Assembly (NCBI GenBank): GCA_016708305.1
Contig: JADJGB010000008.1
Location: 1,426,001 to 1,490,000, forward strand
DNA: 64,000 bases
Reading direction: 5' to 3'
Source of the DNA: Sphingobacteriales bacterium
Lineage (GTDB): Bacteria > Bacteroidota > Bacteroidia > Chitinophagales > Chitinophagaceae
Shown: positions 47,528 through 56,471 of the stretch, one piece after another
How the letters are laid out: every line of letters begins with the position of its first letter
Numbering within the stretch: position 1 is the first letter of the stretch
The notes under the pieces: generated by a model
What the model was told of the DNA's origin: nothing
Seen by the model: the letters and a program-made list of their open reading frames with translations, nothing else
The model's database searches: none
Made by a program: the position numbers and the translations under genes

Positions 47528-47543
47528 TTTTTATTTGTCGTAA
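47229..47543 (+). pseudogene. Truncated group II intron-encoded protein (N-terminal remnant)
   Basis: The first part, MAQPQEITYQLDLFKGQVEE through EQERALTQYLM, matches the N-terminus of Bacteroidota group II intron reverse transcriptases. After about residue 55 the similarity ends and the frame runs into intron domain V-VI. None of the RT blocks (for example YADD), the maturase or the endonuclease domain is present. The frame is therefore a remnant without enzyme activity. The intron could only move or splice with help from another copy. Confidence 0.7.
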
Positions 47544-47584
47544 CCATTTTTCTTATGCAGTTCCGTGTCGGAATTTGTACCTGT

Positions 47585-48220
47585 TTAAAAAATATTATAA
47601 ATATCCAGTATTTCTCTGGCCACTTTTTTAGTATTGAATTTCAAATCAATTAATTTGCCGGTTCGCATATCAAAGACCCAGCCATGAATGGAAATTCTTT
47701 TTTCCAAAAGCGCTTTTTGCACATCACGGGTTTTAATAAGGTTTATACATTGTTCAATGACATTCAGTTCAACCAATCGGTCATATCTTTCATTAATTGA
47801 TTGGATGGAATTTAATTCATCTTTATGCAAGCGATATACATCACGGATATTTCTGAGCCAGGGATTCAGGAGGCCCTCATCACTTGCGGTTATTGCTGTC
47901 TTTACTCCTCCGCAACCATAATGACCGCATACAACTAAATGTTTTACCTTAATATGGTTTACAGCATAGTTAATTACCGATAACATGTTTAAATCGTTGT
48001 TCGCTACTACATTCGCTATATTTCGGTGAATAAAAACATCTCCGGGTTTGGCAAACATTACGGCTTCTGTAGATACCCGACTGTCTGAACAGCCAATAAA
48101 CAGGTACCTGGGCTTTTGTCGTTTGGAAAGTTTTACAAAATATTCAGGATCGGCAGCCAATTGCTCCTCAATCCACCTTTCATTATGATCAAATATTTCT
48201 TTTATGTTTTTGTAGGCCAT
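47585..48220 (-). CDS. Beta-class carbonic anhydrase
   Basis: 211 residues from ATG 48220 (MAYKNIKEIFDHNERWIEEQ). Zinc ligands are Cys in LFIGCSDSRVS, and His and Cys in VVCGHYGCGGVK. The Asp-Arg dyad is in CSDSR. A HRNIANVV block supports the beta class. It interconverts CO2 and bicarbonate for biosynthetic carboxylations and pH balance. The start upstream at 48289 is rejected because it adds a non-conserved 23-residue tail. It converges on the intron region and is probably monocistronic. Confidence 0.93.
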   Translation of the reverse strand: MAYKNIKEIFDHNERWIEEQLAADPEYFVKLSKRQKPRYLFIGCSDSRVSTEAVMFAKPGDVFIHRNIANVVANNDLNMLSVINYAVNHIKVKHLVVCGHYGCGGVKTAITASDEGLLNPWLRNIRDVYRLHKDELNSIQSINERYDRLVELNVIEQCINLIKTRDVQKALLEKRISIHGWVFDMRTGKLIDLKFNTKKVAREILDIYNIF

Positions 48221-48420
48221 AATCAGCATATTTAATGATTCATTAGTTTGAATTTTCTTGAAATTAAATAGTTTGACAAATAATTTCACTCACTCCTTTT
48301 CATAAATTTGTTTGGGTAATCAAAGCTCCGTAAAAATACTATGAGCAGATGAAAAAACGATGGTTAGTTGATATATTTATGCTCAAAAGGATTACTTCGC
48401 AAGAGGAAGGAAAAAACGAC

Positions 48421-49098
48421 TTATTGTACCCATGTTATCTTTTTAATTGCAGGATTATTTTTTAGTTCGGTAATAAGGCTTTCAGGCCTAATGCCATTGC
48501 CGATATCTAACTTTATTTGCAATTCAAACTCATCCTTCACTTTTTCCAGCGAGAGAGTTTCAATTTTGTAGCTCTCTTTGTTTAAAAGGTCTTTGAGTAC
48601 ATCGGTATTGTTCTCACTTTCATGAATTACTATTTTTAGTGTACTTTTTTCATATTTTTTTGAAAAATAACTTTCCAATGGTGACAGCGCCCATAGAATG
48701 ATGAGTGCAATTATTGTAGTGGCACCGGCTGCAAAATACATGCCACCTCCGGTTGCAAGGCCGATGCCTGCTACCGTCCATAAGCCGGCTGCGGTGGTAA
48801 GTCCGTGGATAGTGCCCTGTTTCATAAAAAGTATAGTGCCGGCGCCGATAAAACCTATACCACTAACTACTTGTGCTGCTACTCGCGAAGGATCGAGTGA
48901 CACATGGTCTGAAGCTAAAATATCGGCAAAGCCAAATGCAGATACAATCATTATCAAACAGGAGCCTACGCATACCATCATGTGTGTCCGCAAACCGGCA
49001 GCCCAGTTTTTCCTTTCTCTTTCAAGACCTATCAATGCCCCAAACAAAGCCGCAAGCGATAGCCTGATCAATATTTCATTGGTACTAATCATTTTCAT
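48421..49098 (-). CDS. MgtC/SapB-family membrane protein
   Basis: A 225-residue protein with the MgtC core: four to five membrane helices including ALFGALIGLERERKNWAAGL, with its conserved GLERE, then RTHMMVCVGSCL and VVSGIGFIGAGTI. A cytosolic C-terminal ACT-like domain of about 75 residues follows. MgtC proteins affect Mg2+ homeostasis and F-type ATPase activity in pathogens, but the wider SapB family has no fixed function. The gene is intact, and a second start Met lies two residues in. Upstream (49099-49515) is a 400-bp AT-rich spacer shared with the divergent BlaI gene. Confidence 0.88.
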   Translation of the reverse strand: MKMISTNEILIRLSLAALFGALIGLERERKNWAAGLRTHMMVCVGSCLIMIVSAFGFADILASDHVSLDPSRVAAQVVSGIGFIGAGTILFMKQGTIHGLTTAAGLWTVAGIGLATGGGMYFAAGATTIIALIILWALSPLESYFSKKYEKSTLKIVIHESENNTDVLKDLLNKESYKIETLSLEKVKDEFELQIKLDIGNGIRPESLITELKNNPAIKKITWVQ

Positions 49099-49386
49099 TC
49101 AATTTTTAAGTTCGAACTCGTTTAAACTATGATTTATTAGGCTAATTTAACGAAATCAGATATCTTTTAATGAATACTTATCGAATTTTTAATTTATTCG
49201 AGCCTATTATATAGTTTCTTATCCCAATAATATAAATACTCCTAAATTATATATATGCTTATTCAGAATATTTGAAATTTGGACAAGCCTTAAAAAAAAC
49301 GAGTTAATCAAAGAGCTCTAAATTTTCTTAATAATTTTATTCACTTTCACCTGTTGATTGTTTATAGTCATAAAAATATCATAATA

Positions 49387-49438
49387 TTAGTTTAACTAAA
49401 AAAGTAGTAAATAAACTATAAAAATAGTTTGTAAACTA
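49387..49438 (+). promoter_or_regulatory. Two palindromes upstream of blaI (candidate operators)
   Basis: TTAGTT-T-AACTAA at 49387-49399 and TAGTTT-GT-AAACTA at 49425-49438 share the half-site TAGTTt. Their centres are about 38 bp apart, and they lie 78-129 bp before ATG 49516. BlaI/MecI repressors bind palindromic operators near their own genes, so these are natural candidates. Confidence 0.55.
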
Positions 49439-49515
49439 AAAATATAGTTATAGATTGCACTTGAATTCTATCAATTGAGCCGTGGAGTGTTAAAGAAAAA
49501 TAAATTATAAAGCAC

Positions 49516-49908
49516 ATGAAACAATTAACAAAAGCTGAGGAACAGATAATGCAAGTATTATGGAAACATGGAGCCTTGTTTTTAGGCGATATAGTTGATG
49601 CCATGCCCATACCCAAGCCGCATCAGAATACTGTGGCTACAATTTTAAGAATTTTGGTAGAAAAGGAGTATGTGTCCATTCAGGTATTTGGCAGGCAACA
49701 CCAATATGCCGCACTAATTGCAAAAGACACTTATTCAAAAAAGAACATTAAAAAAATGGTGCAAAACTATTTTGACGGCTCTTTTGTAAATGTTGTTTCC
49801 TTTATGATGAAGGAAAAGAATATCAGTGTGGAAGAGTTGGAAAGTTTATTGCAACAAATTAAAAAATCTAAAAAAATAAATTTATGCTTCCCTATTTATT
49901 CAAAATGA
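49516..49908 (+). CDS. blaI: BlaI/MecI-family transcriptional repressor
   Basis: About 121-130 residues with the penicillinase-repressor winged helix: LTKAEEQIMQVLWKHGALFLG, PKPHQNTVATILRILVEKEYV and the SYVNVVSF-type C-terminal dimer segment. In its family BlaI represses its own gene and a target until a BlaR1-like M56 protease inactivates it. The frame as given overruns into the next gene by 25 bp. One A fewer in the run near 49875 would stop it at TAA just before the M56 ATG 49884, a more natural junction. The M56 gene directly follows. Confidence 0.9.
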   Translation: MKQLTKAEEQIMQVLWKHGALFLGDIVDAMPIPKPHQNTVATILRILVEKEYVSIQVFGRQHQYAALIAKDTYSKKNIKKMVQNYFDGSFVNVVSFMMKEKNISVEELESLLQQIKKSKKINLCFPIYSK

Positions 49909-51355
49909 TATTGTGTTCCGGTATTTTATATGCTTATTATTTTTTGATTTTGCGCAATCAAAAAATGCACAATTTTAACCGGTTTTATCTATTGGGATCT
50001 TTGGGCATTTCGTTATTGATGCCATTGTTTTCATTTACAATCAATTTAAAACAAACAGAGTGGCCGCAGAAATTACGGGCTGTTTATTACACAGTAGAAG
50101 ATAATATTGTTATTTCTACAAAAGCTTCAGCAACTTTTTCAATGTTACAAATTATATATGTAATAGCTGCTGTTATTAGTGCGATTTTAGTTTGCAAATT
50201 GATTTACTCATTTTACCGGTTAATAGAAGTTAAAAAGAAGAGTAATCAACAAAAAGAACAGGGGTTTCTGTTGATTATGACGAAACATCCCGCAGCTCCT
50301 TTTTCATTTTTCAGATGGTTGTACTGGCAGCAGGATATTGATGTATATTCCAGGAAAGGGCAACAAATTTGGCGGCATGAATTATACCATATACAAGCAA
50401 AGCATAGTTGGGATTTGTTATTTGTCGAACTATTTATATGTGTTTTGGTTCAATCCTTTTTTATATGCCTATCGAAAAGAAATAAAAACAATTCAGGAAT
50501 TTCAGGCAGACGCTTTTGCCAGCAACGATATTGATAGTGAGCATTACGCTAAATTGTTGCTATGGCAAGCCATTAGCGGTAAAACTGCTGCAATTATAAC
50601 CCCATTTTTTCATCACCAATTAAAAAGAAGAATAGCCATGCTTACTCAAATCAAAAAAACAAAAAATCAGGTGTACAGAAAATTCTTGATAACGCCTGTG
50701 GTACTGTTATTAATGGTATTTATTTCCTGCAATTTCGTTCAGGAGTCGAAGGAACACCCAGCCAACTCTTCAGAAAAAGATTCTGCTAAAATAATTGAAG
50801 TTACCTTAGCAGAGGATGGTAAGCAGACGGCACAACCCAGCGTGACAGAAAATCAGCAGGAACCATTAAAAATTACCGAAGTTACTTTATCAGAAAAAGG
50901 AAAAAACCAGAACAACCAATAAAAGAAGAAAAACTGTAAAACCCTCCAAGATTACCGAAGTTATTATAACTGAAAAGAAAGAAAAAAGCAATAATCAAGA
51001 TTCTAAAACTAAGCCGGATAATGAATCTGAGATTTTTACTAAAGTAGAAATTGATGCTTCATATCCCGGAGGCCCTTCGGCCTGGAGAACTTTTCTGGAG
51101 CGAAATCTGAAACCTGAGGTGGGTGTGGATAATGGTGCCGCCTGGAGTGTTTATACTGTGATTGTTCAGTTTATTGTGGACAAAGAAGGAAATATGATCG
51201 ATGTTAAGCGTTTGTCTATCAATGGACATGGAATGGAGCAGGAAGCCGTACGCGTAATAAAAAACTCGGGTAAATGGAAGCCGGCAATACAAAATGGCCG
51301 TGAGGTAAAAGCTTATCGAAGACAACCTATTACTTTTCAAATTCAGGAAGGATAA
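49884..51355 (+). CDS. M56 (BlaR1-like) peptidase fused to a TonB-like domain (frameshifted)
   Basis: Three to four membrane helices open the protein. The zinc-protease motif HELYH lies in WRHELYHIQAKHSW, and the EFQADAFA segment supplies the third ligand. A further helix ending in FISCNF leads into a periplasmic linker with three approximate repeats (KIIEVTLAED, KITEVTLSEK, KITEVIITEK). The end is a TonB C-terminal domain: SVYTVIVQFIVDKEGNMIDV, EQEAVRVIKNSGKWKPA and a final strand. Shifts near 50440 and 50905 split it. No penicillin-binding sensor domain is present, so beta-lactam sensing is not implied. It probably relays an envelope signal to BlaI. Confidence 0.83.
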
Positions 51356-51499
51356 AAATCAAATAAACTCTCTGGCTAAAACAGGGAGTTTATTTACTTC
51401 ATTTTGGGCTTGCAATTTGACCTGCTAAATATTGCAATTAATTTAAAGCTTTACCCAAATGATGATTGCAATTCGCCGATAGCTCCCTAAATTTGCTTC

Positions 51500-53155
51500 A
51501 TGCTCCGACATCTTTTTATCCATAATTATGCAATCATCAACGAACTTGAAATTGACTTTTCAACGGGTATGAACGTCATTACGGGTGAAACGGGCGCCGG
51601 GAAATCCATTATCATTGGAGCGCTCAATCTTATTCTGGGGGAGAGGGCCGACACTACTGTACTGGTAAATAAAGAAAAAAAATGTATCATCGAAGGAGTT
51701 TTTGAACCAGTGCAAAAAGAGCGCCTGATGCAGTTTTTTATAACCAATGATTTGGATTATCAGCCTGAAATCACTGTCAGGCGTGAAATTGCGGTGAGTG
51801 GCAAGACCAGAGCTTTTATTAATGATACACCCGTTACATTGTCGCAGATGCAACAGCTTAGTTCTTTGCTTGTGGATTTGCATCGCCAGTTTGACACATT
51901 TGCAATTACAGATAATGATTTTCAGGTTAATGTTTTAGACGCGTTAGCTGGGAATTCTGAGTTATTACGCAAGTATAAGGACCAATACAAAAACTGGCAG
52001 CAGGCAGTGAAGGTATTATGCCAATTAAGAGAGCAGCAGTCGCAGTTTCAAAAAGAGAGTGATTACAATCAGTTTCTTTATGATGAACTGGCTGAGGCAA
52101 ACTTTCATGAAAATGAATTGGAAAAAGCCGAAGAAGAAATGAAATTGCTGTCCAATGCCGAAGAAATCAAATCGGCACTTAATAAAGTGAGTTATGAACT
52201 AAATGAAGGCGAACAGCCGATAGTGCAACAATTAAAAAACCTGACCAATCAGCTTCGCAGTTTTTCAGGCTATCATAAAGATTTGGCTAATCTTTCAGGA
52301 AGACTTTCCAGCGCTCAAATTGAAATTCAGGATATTGCAGGTGAAATAGAAAGTATAAACGACCACATTCACTATTATCCCGAAAAAATTGAAAAATTAA
52401 ATGATCGGATTTCACAGGGGTATAAACTGCAAAAAAAGCATGGCGTAAACGCAACTACAGAATTGCTGCAGATTCAAAAACAATTGGAAGAAAAATTGCA
52501 GGCTACATTGCACATTGCGGACGATATCGAGGAACTGGAGAAGCAAACATCTCAAATATGCAGCCAAGCCGTTGAGGCGGCAGAGCAAATTTCACAAGGG
52601 AGAAAAAGGCAAATTGCACCGTTCGAGAAACAGGTAAACAAATTGTTGGCTCAGGTAGGAATGCCCAATGCAGCAATAAAAGTATCCATTACCGGCAAAG
52701 AGCCGGGTGTGAACGGGATGGATGATATTGAGTTTCTGTTTGATGCCAACAAAAGCGGACAGTACAAACCGGTAAGTAAAGTGGCCAGTGGTGGCGAACT
52801 GAGTCGTTTGATGCTGTGCATCAAGAGCTTAGTGGCTAAGAGTATGGATATGCCCACGCTTATTTTTGATGAAATTGATACCGGCATATCGGGTGAGGCT
52901 GCGCGCCAGGTAGGCATTATTATGAAAGAACTGGCTCAAAACCGGCAAATAATTTGCATTACCCACCAACCTCAAATTGCAGGAAAAGCAAGCGCTCATT
53001 TCTTTGTATATAAAGAACCTGAAAATAATGTAATAACCACTAATATCAGATTGTTGGATAATGATGAGCGCATTACTACCATTGCCAAAATGCTAAGTGG
53101 TGAAAAGCCTACAGCAGCAGCATTGCAGAATGCACGAGAGATGGTGCAGAATTAG
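51500..53155 (+). CDS. recN: DNA repair protein RecN
   Basis: An intact 551-residue SMC-like ATPase. Walker A is in VITGETGAGKSIIIGALNLI, followed by the LGERAD motif. A long coiled-coil region (about 160-370) comes next, then the ABC signature VASGGELSRLMLCIKSL and Walker B TLIFDEIDTGISG, with the H-loop ITHQPQIAG. RecN acts early in double-strand-break repair. It is of normal length, and the start ATG 51500 places the first conserved block at residue 1. Confidence 0.96.
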   Translation: MLRHLFIHNYAIINELEIDFSTGMNVITGETGAGKSIIIGALNLILGERADTTVLVNKEKKCIIEGVFEPVQKERLMQFFITNDLDYQPEITVRREIAVSGKTRAFINDTPVTLSQMQQLSSLLVDLHRQFDTFAITDNDFQVNVLDALAGNSELLRKYKDQYKNWQQAVKVLCQLREQQSQFQKESDYNQFLYDELAEANFHENELEKAEEEMKLLSNAEEIKSALNKVSYELNEGEQPIVQQLKNLTNQLRSFSGYHKDLANLSGRLSSAQIEIQDIAGEIESINDHIHYYPEKIEKLNDRISQGYKLQKKHGVNATTELLQIQKQLEEKLQATLHIADDIEELEKQTSQICSQAVEAAEQISQGRKRQIAPFEKQVNKLLAQVGMPNAAIKVSITGKEPGVNGMDDIEFLFDANKSGQYKPVSKVASGGELSRLMLCIKSLVAKSMDMPTLIFDEIDTGISGEAARQVGIIMKELAQNRQIICITHQPQIAGKASAHFFVYKEPENNVITTNIRLLDNDERITTIAKMLSGEKPTAAALQNAREMVQN

Positions 53156-53212
53156 TGATTCTTTAGGAAATAATTTTACCCTTAAAATATATTTTTTACT
53201 GATATTCGGGTT

Positions 53213-53431
53213 ATGAACAGTGCGCTACCATTTGTTATTACAATTGCCATTGCGCCAATAATGGGTTTAATGGGATATTTTGTTTTTCGCCTCTTGAACC
53301 TCAAAATTGTTTCCAGCCAAACCTGGAGAGAGTTGATTTTATACGGTGTTTTGTTGATTTTGTGTTTAGGTATAATATTTATGGTAGGGCTTTATTTAAT
53401 GGCCTATATTTTCATTTCTTTGTCTGAATGA
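53213..53431 (+). CDS. Small two-helix membrane protein, unknown
   Basis: 72 residues with helix 1 (FVITIAIAPIMGLMGYFVFRLL), a short polar loop with SQTWREL, and helix 2 (LYGVLLILCLGIIFMVGLYLMAYIFI). It has no recognisable family motif. It sits between recN (58 bp upstream) and fabI (60 bp downstream), all on the same strand, which supports it being a real gene. The in-frame start ATG has no strong ribosome-binding site, as is usual in Bacteroidota. Confidence 0.6.
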   Translation: MNSALPFVITIAIAPIMGLMGYFVFRLLNLKIVSSQTWRELILYGVLLILCLGIIFMVGLYLMAYIFISLSE

Positions 53432-53491
53432 AAAACATCTGTACAAAATTTAAAACTTTTCTTATTTTTACCTAAACAAAACAAAAATCTC

Positions 53492-54308
53492 ATGTCATGT
53501 AGTTTATTAAAAGGGAAAAAAGGAATCATTTTTGGTGCTCTTGACGAAAAATCAATTGCCTGGAAGGTGGCTAAAAGAGCCTATGAAGAAGGTGCCCAGC
53601 TTGTTTTATCTAATGCACCAGTGGCGCTTCGTATGGGAGAAATCAACAAACTCTCAGAAGAGTGTGGAAACGCCCCTGTGATAGGCGCTGACGCAACGGT
53701 TCTTGAAGATTTAAAAAACCTGTTTGGGCAAAGTATGGAGCATTTTGGCGGCGGTGTTGACTTTATTCTTCATTCGATTGGAATGAGCGTGAATATGCGC
53801 AAAGGAATTGATTACCATAACATGAGCTATGTTCATAACTGGAAAACCTTTGACATTTCTTCCATCAGCCTGCACAAAATATTGAGGGTGGCATGGGATA
53901 TGGATGCGCTTAATGAGTGGGGTAGTGTAGTAGCTTTGTCTTATATTGCAGCACAGCGCGTATTCCCCTAATTACAACGAGATGTCTGATGCAAAAGCGC
54001 TGCTTGAAAGTATCGCGCGTAACTTTGGATATTATTATGGTGTAAAGAAAAAAGTTCGGGTAAACACAGTTTCTCAGTCGCCCGTTAAAACCACTGCGGG
54101 TAGTGGCGTTAAGGGTTTTGAAGGTTTTCAGGATTATGCCGAAAAAATGAGTCCGCTGGGAAATGCTACCGGTGAGGCTTGTGCAGACTACTGCATAACA
54201 CTATTCAGCGATCTCACAAGATATGTAACAATGCAAAACCTCTTCCACGATGGCGGCTTTAGCTTTACCGGCGTGTCGCCTAAGGTAATTGAACATGTTT
54301 ACGGTTAG
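53492..54308 (+). CDS. fabI: Enoyl-[acyl-carrier-protein] reductase FabI (one frameshift)
   Basis: About 271 residues of an atypical SDR: GKKGIIFGALDEKSIAWKVA (NAD-binding Gly-rich region), the GADATVLEDL block, and HSIGMSVNMRKG. The catalytic Tyr-x6-Tyr/Lys region is around LSYIAAQRVFPNYNEMSDAK, read across a frame break at 53965 that is fixed by removing one C from CCCC. The end GGFSFTGVSPKVIEHVYG is conserved. It performs the last step of fatty-acid elongation and is the target of triclosan-type inhibitors in other species. A terminator follows. Confidence 0.93.
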
Positions 54309-54337
54309 AATGATCATATTTTTATTTAAAAATTTCG

Positions 54338-54371
54338 AGAGCGAATCATATATTGTTTCGCTCTTTTTTTT
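54338..54371 (+). terminator. Rho-independent terminator after fabI
   Basis: AGAGCGAA and TTCGCTCT form a stem with a roughly 11-nt AT-rich loop, followed by eight T residues. It separates fabI from the etf genes. Confidence 0.9.
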
Positions 54372-54472
54372 TGCTGGGGATTTAGCTACCAACTCTCATT
54401 AGCTGATATGATATGTGTCATTTATTAAGAGCCGTCGCTTTGGTAGGTTTGTATATTCAAAATACAAGCTAT

Positions 54473-55338
54473 ATGTACAAAATTATTGTATTAGCCAAAC
54501 AGGTGCCAGATACAAGAGCTGTTGGAAAAGATGCCATGAAAGCGGATGGAACTGTAAACCGGGCTGCTTTACCAGCCATATTCAATCCCGAAGATCTCAA
54601 TGCATTGGAAATGGCCTTATCTGTTAAAGACCGTTTTCCAGCCTCAGCCATTACATTGCTGACAATGGGGCCGCCCCGTGCCGCAGAAATTTTGAGAGAG
54701 GGATTATATCGCGGAGCAGATGCAGGCGTACTCCTTACTGATAAGGCTTTTGCCGGGTCAGATACACTTGCCACTTCTTATGCGCTGTCGTGTGCCATTA
54801 AAAAAATAGGCGATTTTGACATGATTTTTGGAGGTAGGCAGGCTATTGATGGCGATACAGCACAGGTTGGCCCTCAGGTAGCCGAAAAATTAGCTATCCC
54901 CCAGGTTACTTATGCAGAAGCATTGGGCGAAATTAAAGACAAAACAATTATAATAAAGCGCAGACTGGAAAAGGGGTAGAAACGGTATCGGCTCAAATGC
55001 CTTTGGTGGTTACGGTAAATGGCACAGCGCCGGAATGTCGTCCGCGGAACGCAAAAAAACTGATGAAATACAAAAAGGCAAAGACTATTTCAGAAATGAG
55101 TAATGCTTCTGAAGATTATATCATGCTTTCTAATGAGAGGCCTTACCTGCAAATTGCCGAATGGGGTGCAATAAACGTGGATCCCGACCCCGCACAATTA
55201 GGGCTAAAGGGTTCTCCTACCAAAGTGAAACAAATAAAAAATATTGTATTTCAGGCAAAAGATTCTAAAATAATTACTACAGAGCAAGAGATAGAAGACT
55301 TGATGAAAGAGTTGATTGATAATCATACTTTGGGCTAA
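54473..55338 (+). CDS. etfB: Electron-transfer flavoprotein beta subunit (one frameshift)
   Basis: ATG 54473 begins MYKIIVLAKQVPDTRAVG. ALEMALSVKD, LTMGPPRAAEILREGLYRGA and the beta-subunit signature segment GGRQAIDGDTAQVGPQVAEKL follow. A missing G in the GGGG run at 54975 breaks the frame; correction gives LEKGVETVSAQMPLVVTVNG. The C-terminus has the ECRPRNAKKLMKYKKAK block. Together with EtfA it carries electrons from acyl-CoA dehydrogenases to the respiratory chain. etfA and an acyl-CoA dehydrogenase gene follow. Confidence 0.93.
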
Positions 55339-55380
55339 GTATGTATTTTGGTTTTAAATACCCAAGAGCGGTTTTTTTAT

Positions 55381-56400
55381 ATGAATAACGTTTGCGTTTA
55401 TTGCGAATATGAAGAAGGTAAAATTCAGGACGTGAGCTTTGAATTGCTTACAAAAGGGCGCTCACTTGCCAATCAATTAGGCTGCAAATTGGAGGCATTG
55501 GTGATTGGCGAGAAATTGGAGGGTGTTGATAAAGAAGTGTCAAAATATGGAACAGATATTCTGTTTACAGCAGATGATAAACGTTTGTACCCCTATTCCA
55601 CTTTACCGCATACGGCTGTTGCTGTGGGTTTGTTCAAAGAAACCCAACCGCAAATTGTCCTGATGGGCGCTACTTCTATCGGGCGCGATTTGGGACCCAG
55701 AATTTCTTCTTCATTGGTAAGCGGTCTTACGGCTGATTGTACCGAACTTGAAATTGGAGAATATGAGGATAAAAAGGATGGTAAAAAATACGAAAACCTG
55801 CTGTATCAGATTCGGCCTGCCTTCGGGGGTAATATCATTGCCTGGATTGTGAATCCCGACAATCGCCCACAAATGGCAACAGTGAGAGAAGGGGTGATGA
55901 AAAAGGAAATGCTTAATGAAAATCATCAGGCTCAGGTGGTTCAAATAGAGGTGAACAAGTATTTAAACGATGCAGATTTTGTTGTTAAGATTATTGACCG
56001 GCAAATGGAGGAGTCAAAGATTAACCTGAAGAATGCGCCGGTGATTATTTCGGGTGGTTATGGAGTTGGCAGTAAGGAAAACTTTGATCTATTGTTTGAA
56101 CTGGCTCATGCCATTGGCGCTGAGGTGGGCGCTTCCAGAGCGGCTATTGATGCGGGTTTTGTGGAAAAAAGCAGACAGATTGGTCAAACAGGTGTTACTG
56201 TGAGGCCAAAGCTCTACATTGCCTGCGGCATCAGTGGACAAATTCAGCATATTGCAGGAATGCAGGAGTCTGCAATGGTCATTTCAATTAATAATGACCC
56301 TAATGCGCCCATTAATAAAATAGCCGATTATGTTATTCATGGCGATATCGCTCAGATTGTTCCCAAGATGGTAAAGTATTATAAGAAAAACGTTAAATAA
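55381..56400 (+). CDS. etfA: Electron-transfer flavoprotein alpha subunit
   Basis: An intact protein of 339 residues from ATG 55381 (MNNVCVYCEYEEGKIQDVSF). The C-terminal FAD-binding domain carries ISGGYGVGSKENFDLLFELA, GASRAAIDAGFVEKSRQIGQTG with VRPKLYIACGISGQIQHIAG, and INNDPNAPINKIADYVIHGD, the diagnostic alpha-subunit FAD motif. An upstream in-frame GTG/ATG would add 11 residues and is less likely. It is 42 bp after etfB and forms one unit with it. Confidence 0.95.
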   Translation: MNNVCVYCEYEEGKIQDVSFELLTKGRSLANQLGCKLEALVIGEKLEGVDKEVSKYGTDILFTADDKRLYPYSTLPHTAVAVGLFKETQPQIVLMGATSIGRDLGPRISSSLVSGLTADCTELEIGEYEDKKDGKKYENLLYQIRPAFGGNIIAWIVNPDNRPQMATVREGVMKKEMLNENHQAQVVQIEVNKYLNDADFVVKIIDRQMEESKINLKNAPVIISGGYGVGSKENFDLLFELAHAIGAEVGASRAAIDAGFVEKSRQIGQTGVTVRPKLYIACGISGQIQHIAGMQESAMVISINNDPNAPINKIADYVIHGDIAQIVPKMVKYYKKNVK

Positions 56401-56431
56401 TAGAAAGCTGATAGTGGAAAATGAAATTTAT

Positions 56432-56459
56432 CAATCAGCAATCTGCAATCTACAATCAT
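56432..56459 (+). repeat. Four tandem 7-bp repeats upstream of the acyl-CoA dehydrogenase
   Basis: The heptads read CAATCAG, CAATCTG, CAATCTA, CAATCAT and end 12 bp before ATG 56472. They match the heptads before parB (12715-12742) except at a few positions. Confidence 0.75.
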
Positions 56460-56471
56460 AAATTATAAACG

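Noticed and set aside
46799..47543. Reading the 47229-47543 frame as a normal small hypothetical protein
   Set aside because: Its start matches group II intron proteins and its end runs through the domain V-VI RNA structure, so it is an intron-protein remnant.
49884..49908. 25-bp overlap between blaI and the M56 gene as a coupling signal
   Set aside because: Removing one A from the A-run near 49875 ends blaI just before the M56 ATG. The overlap is probably an indel artefact.
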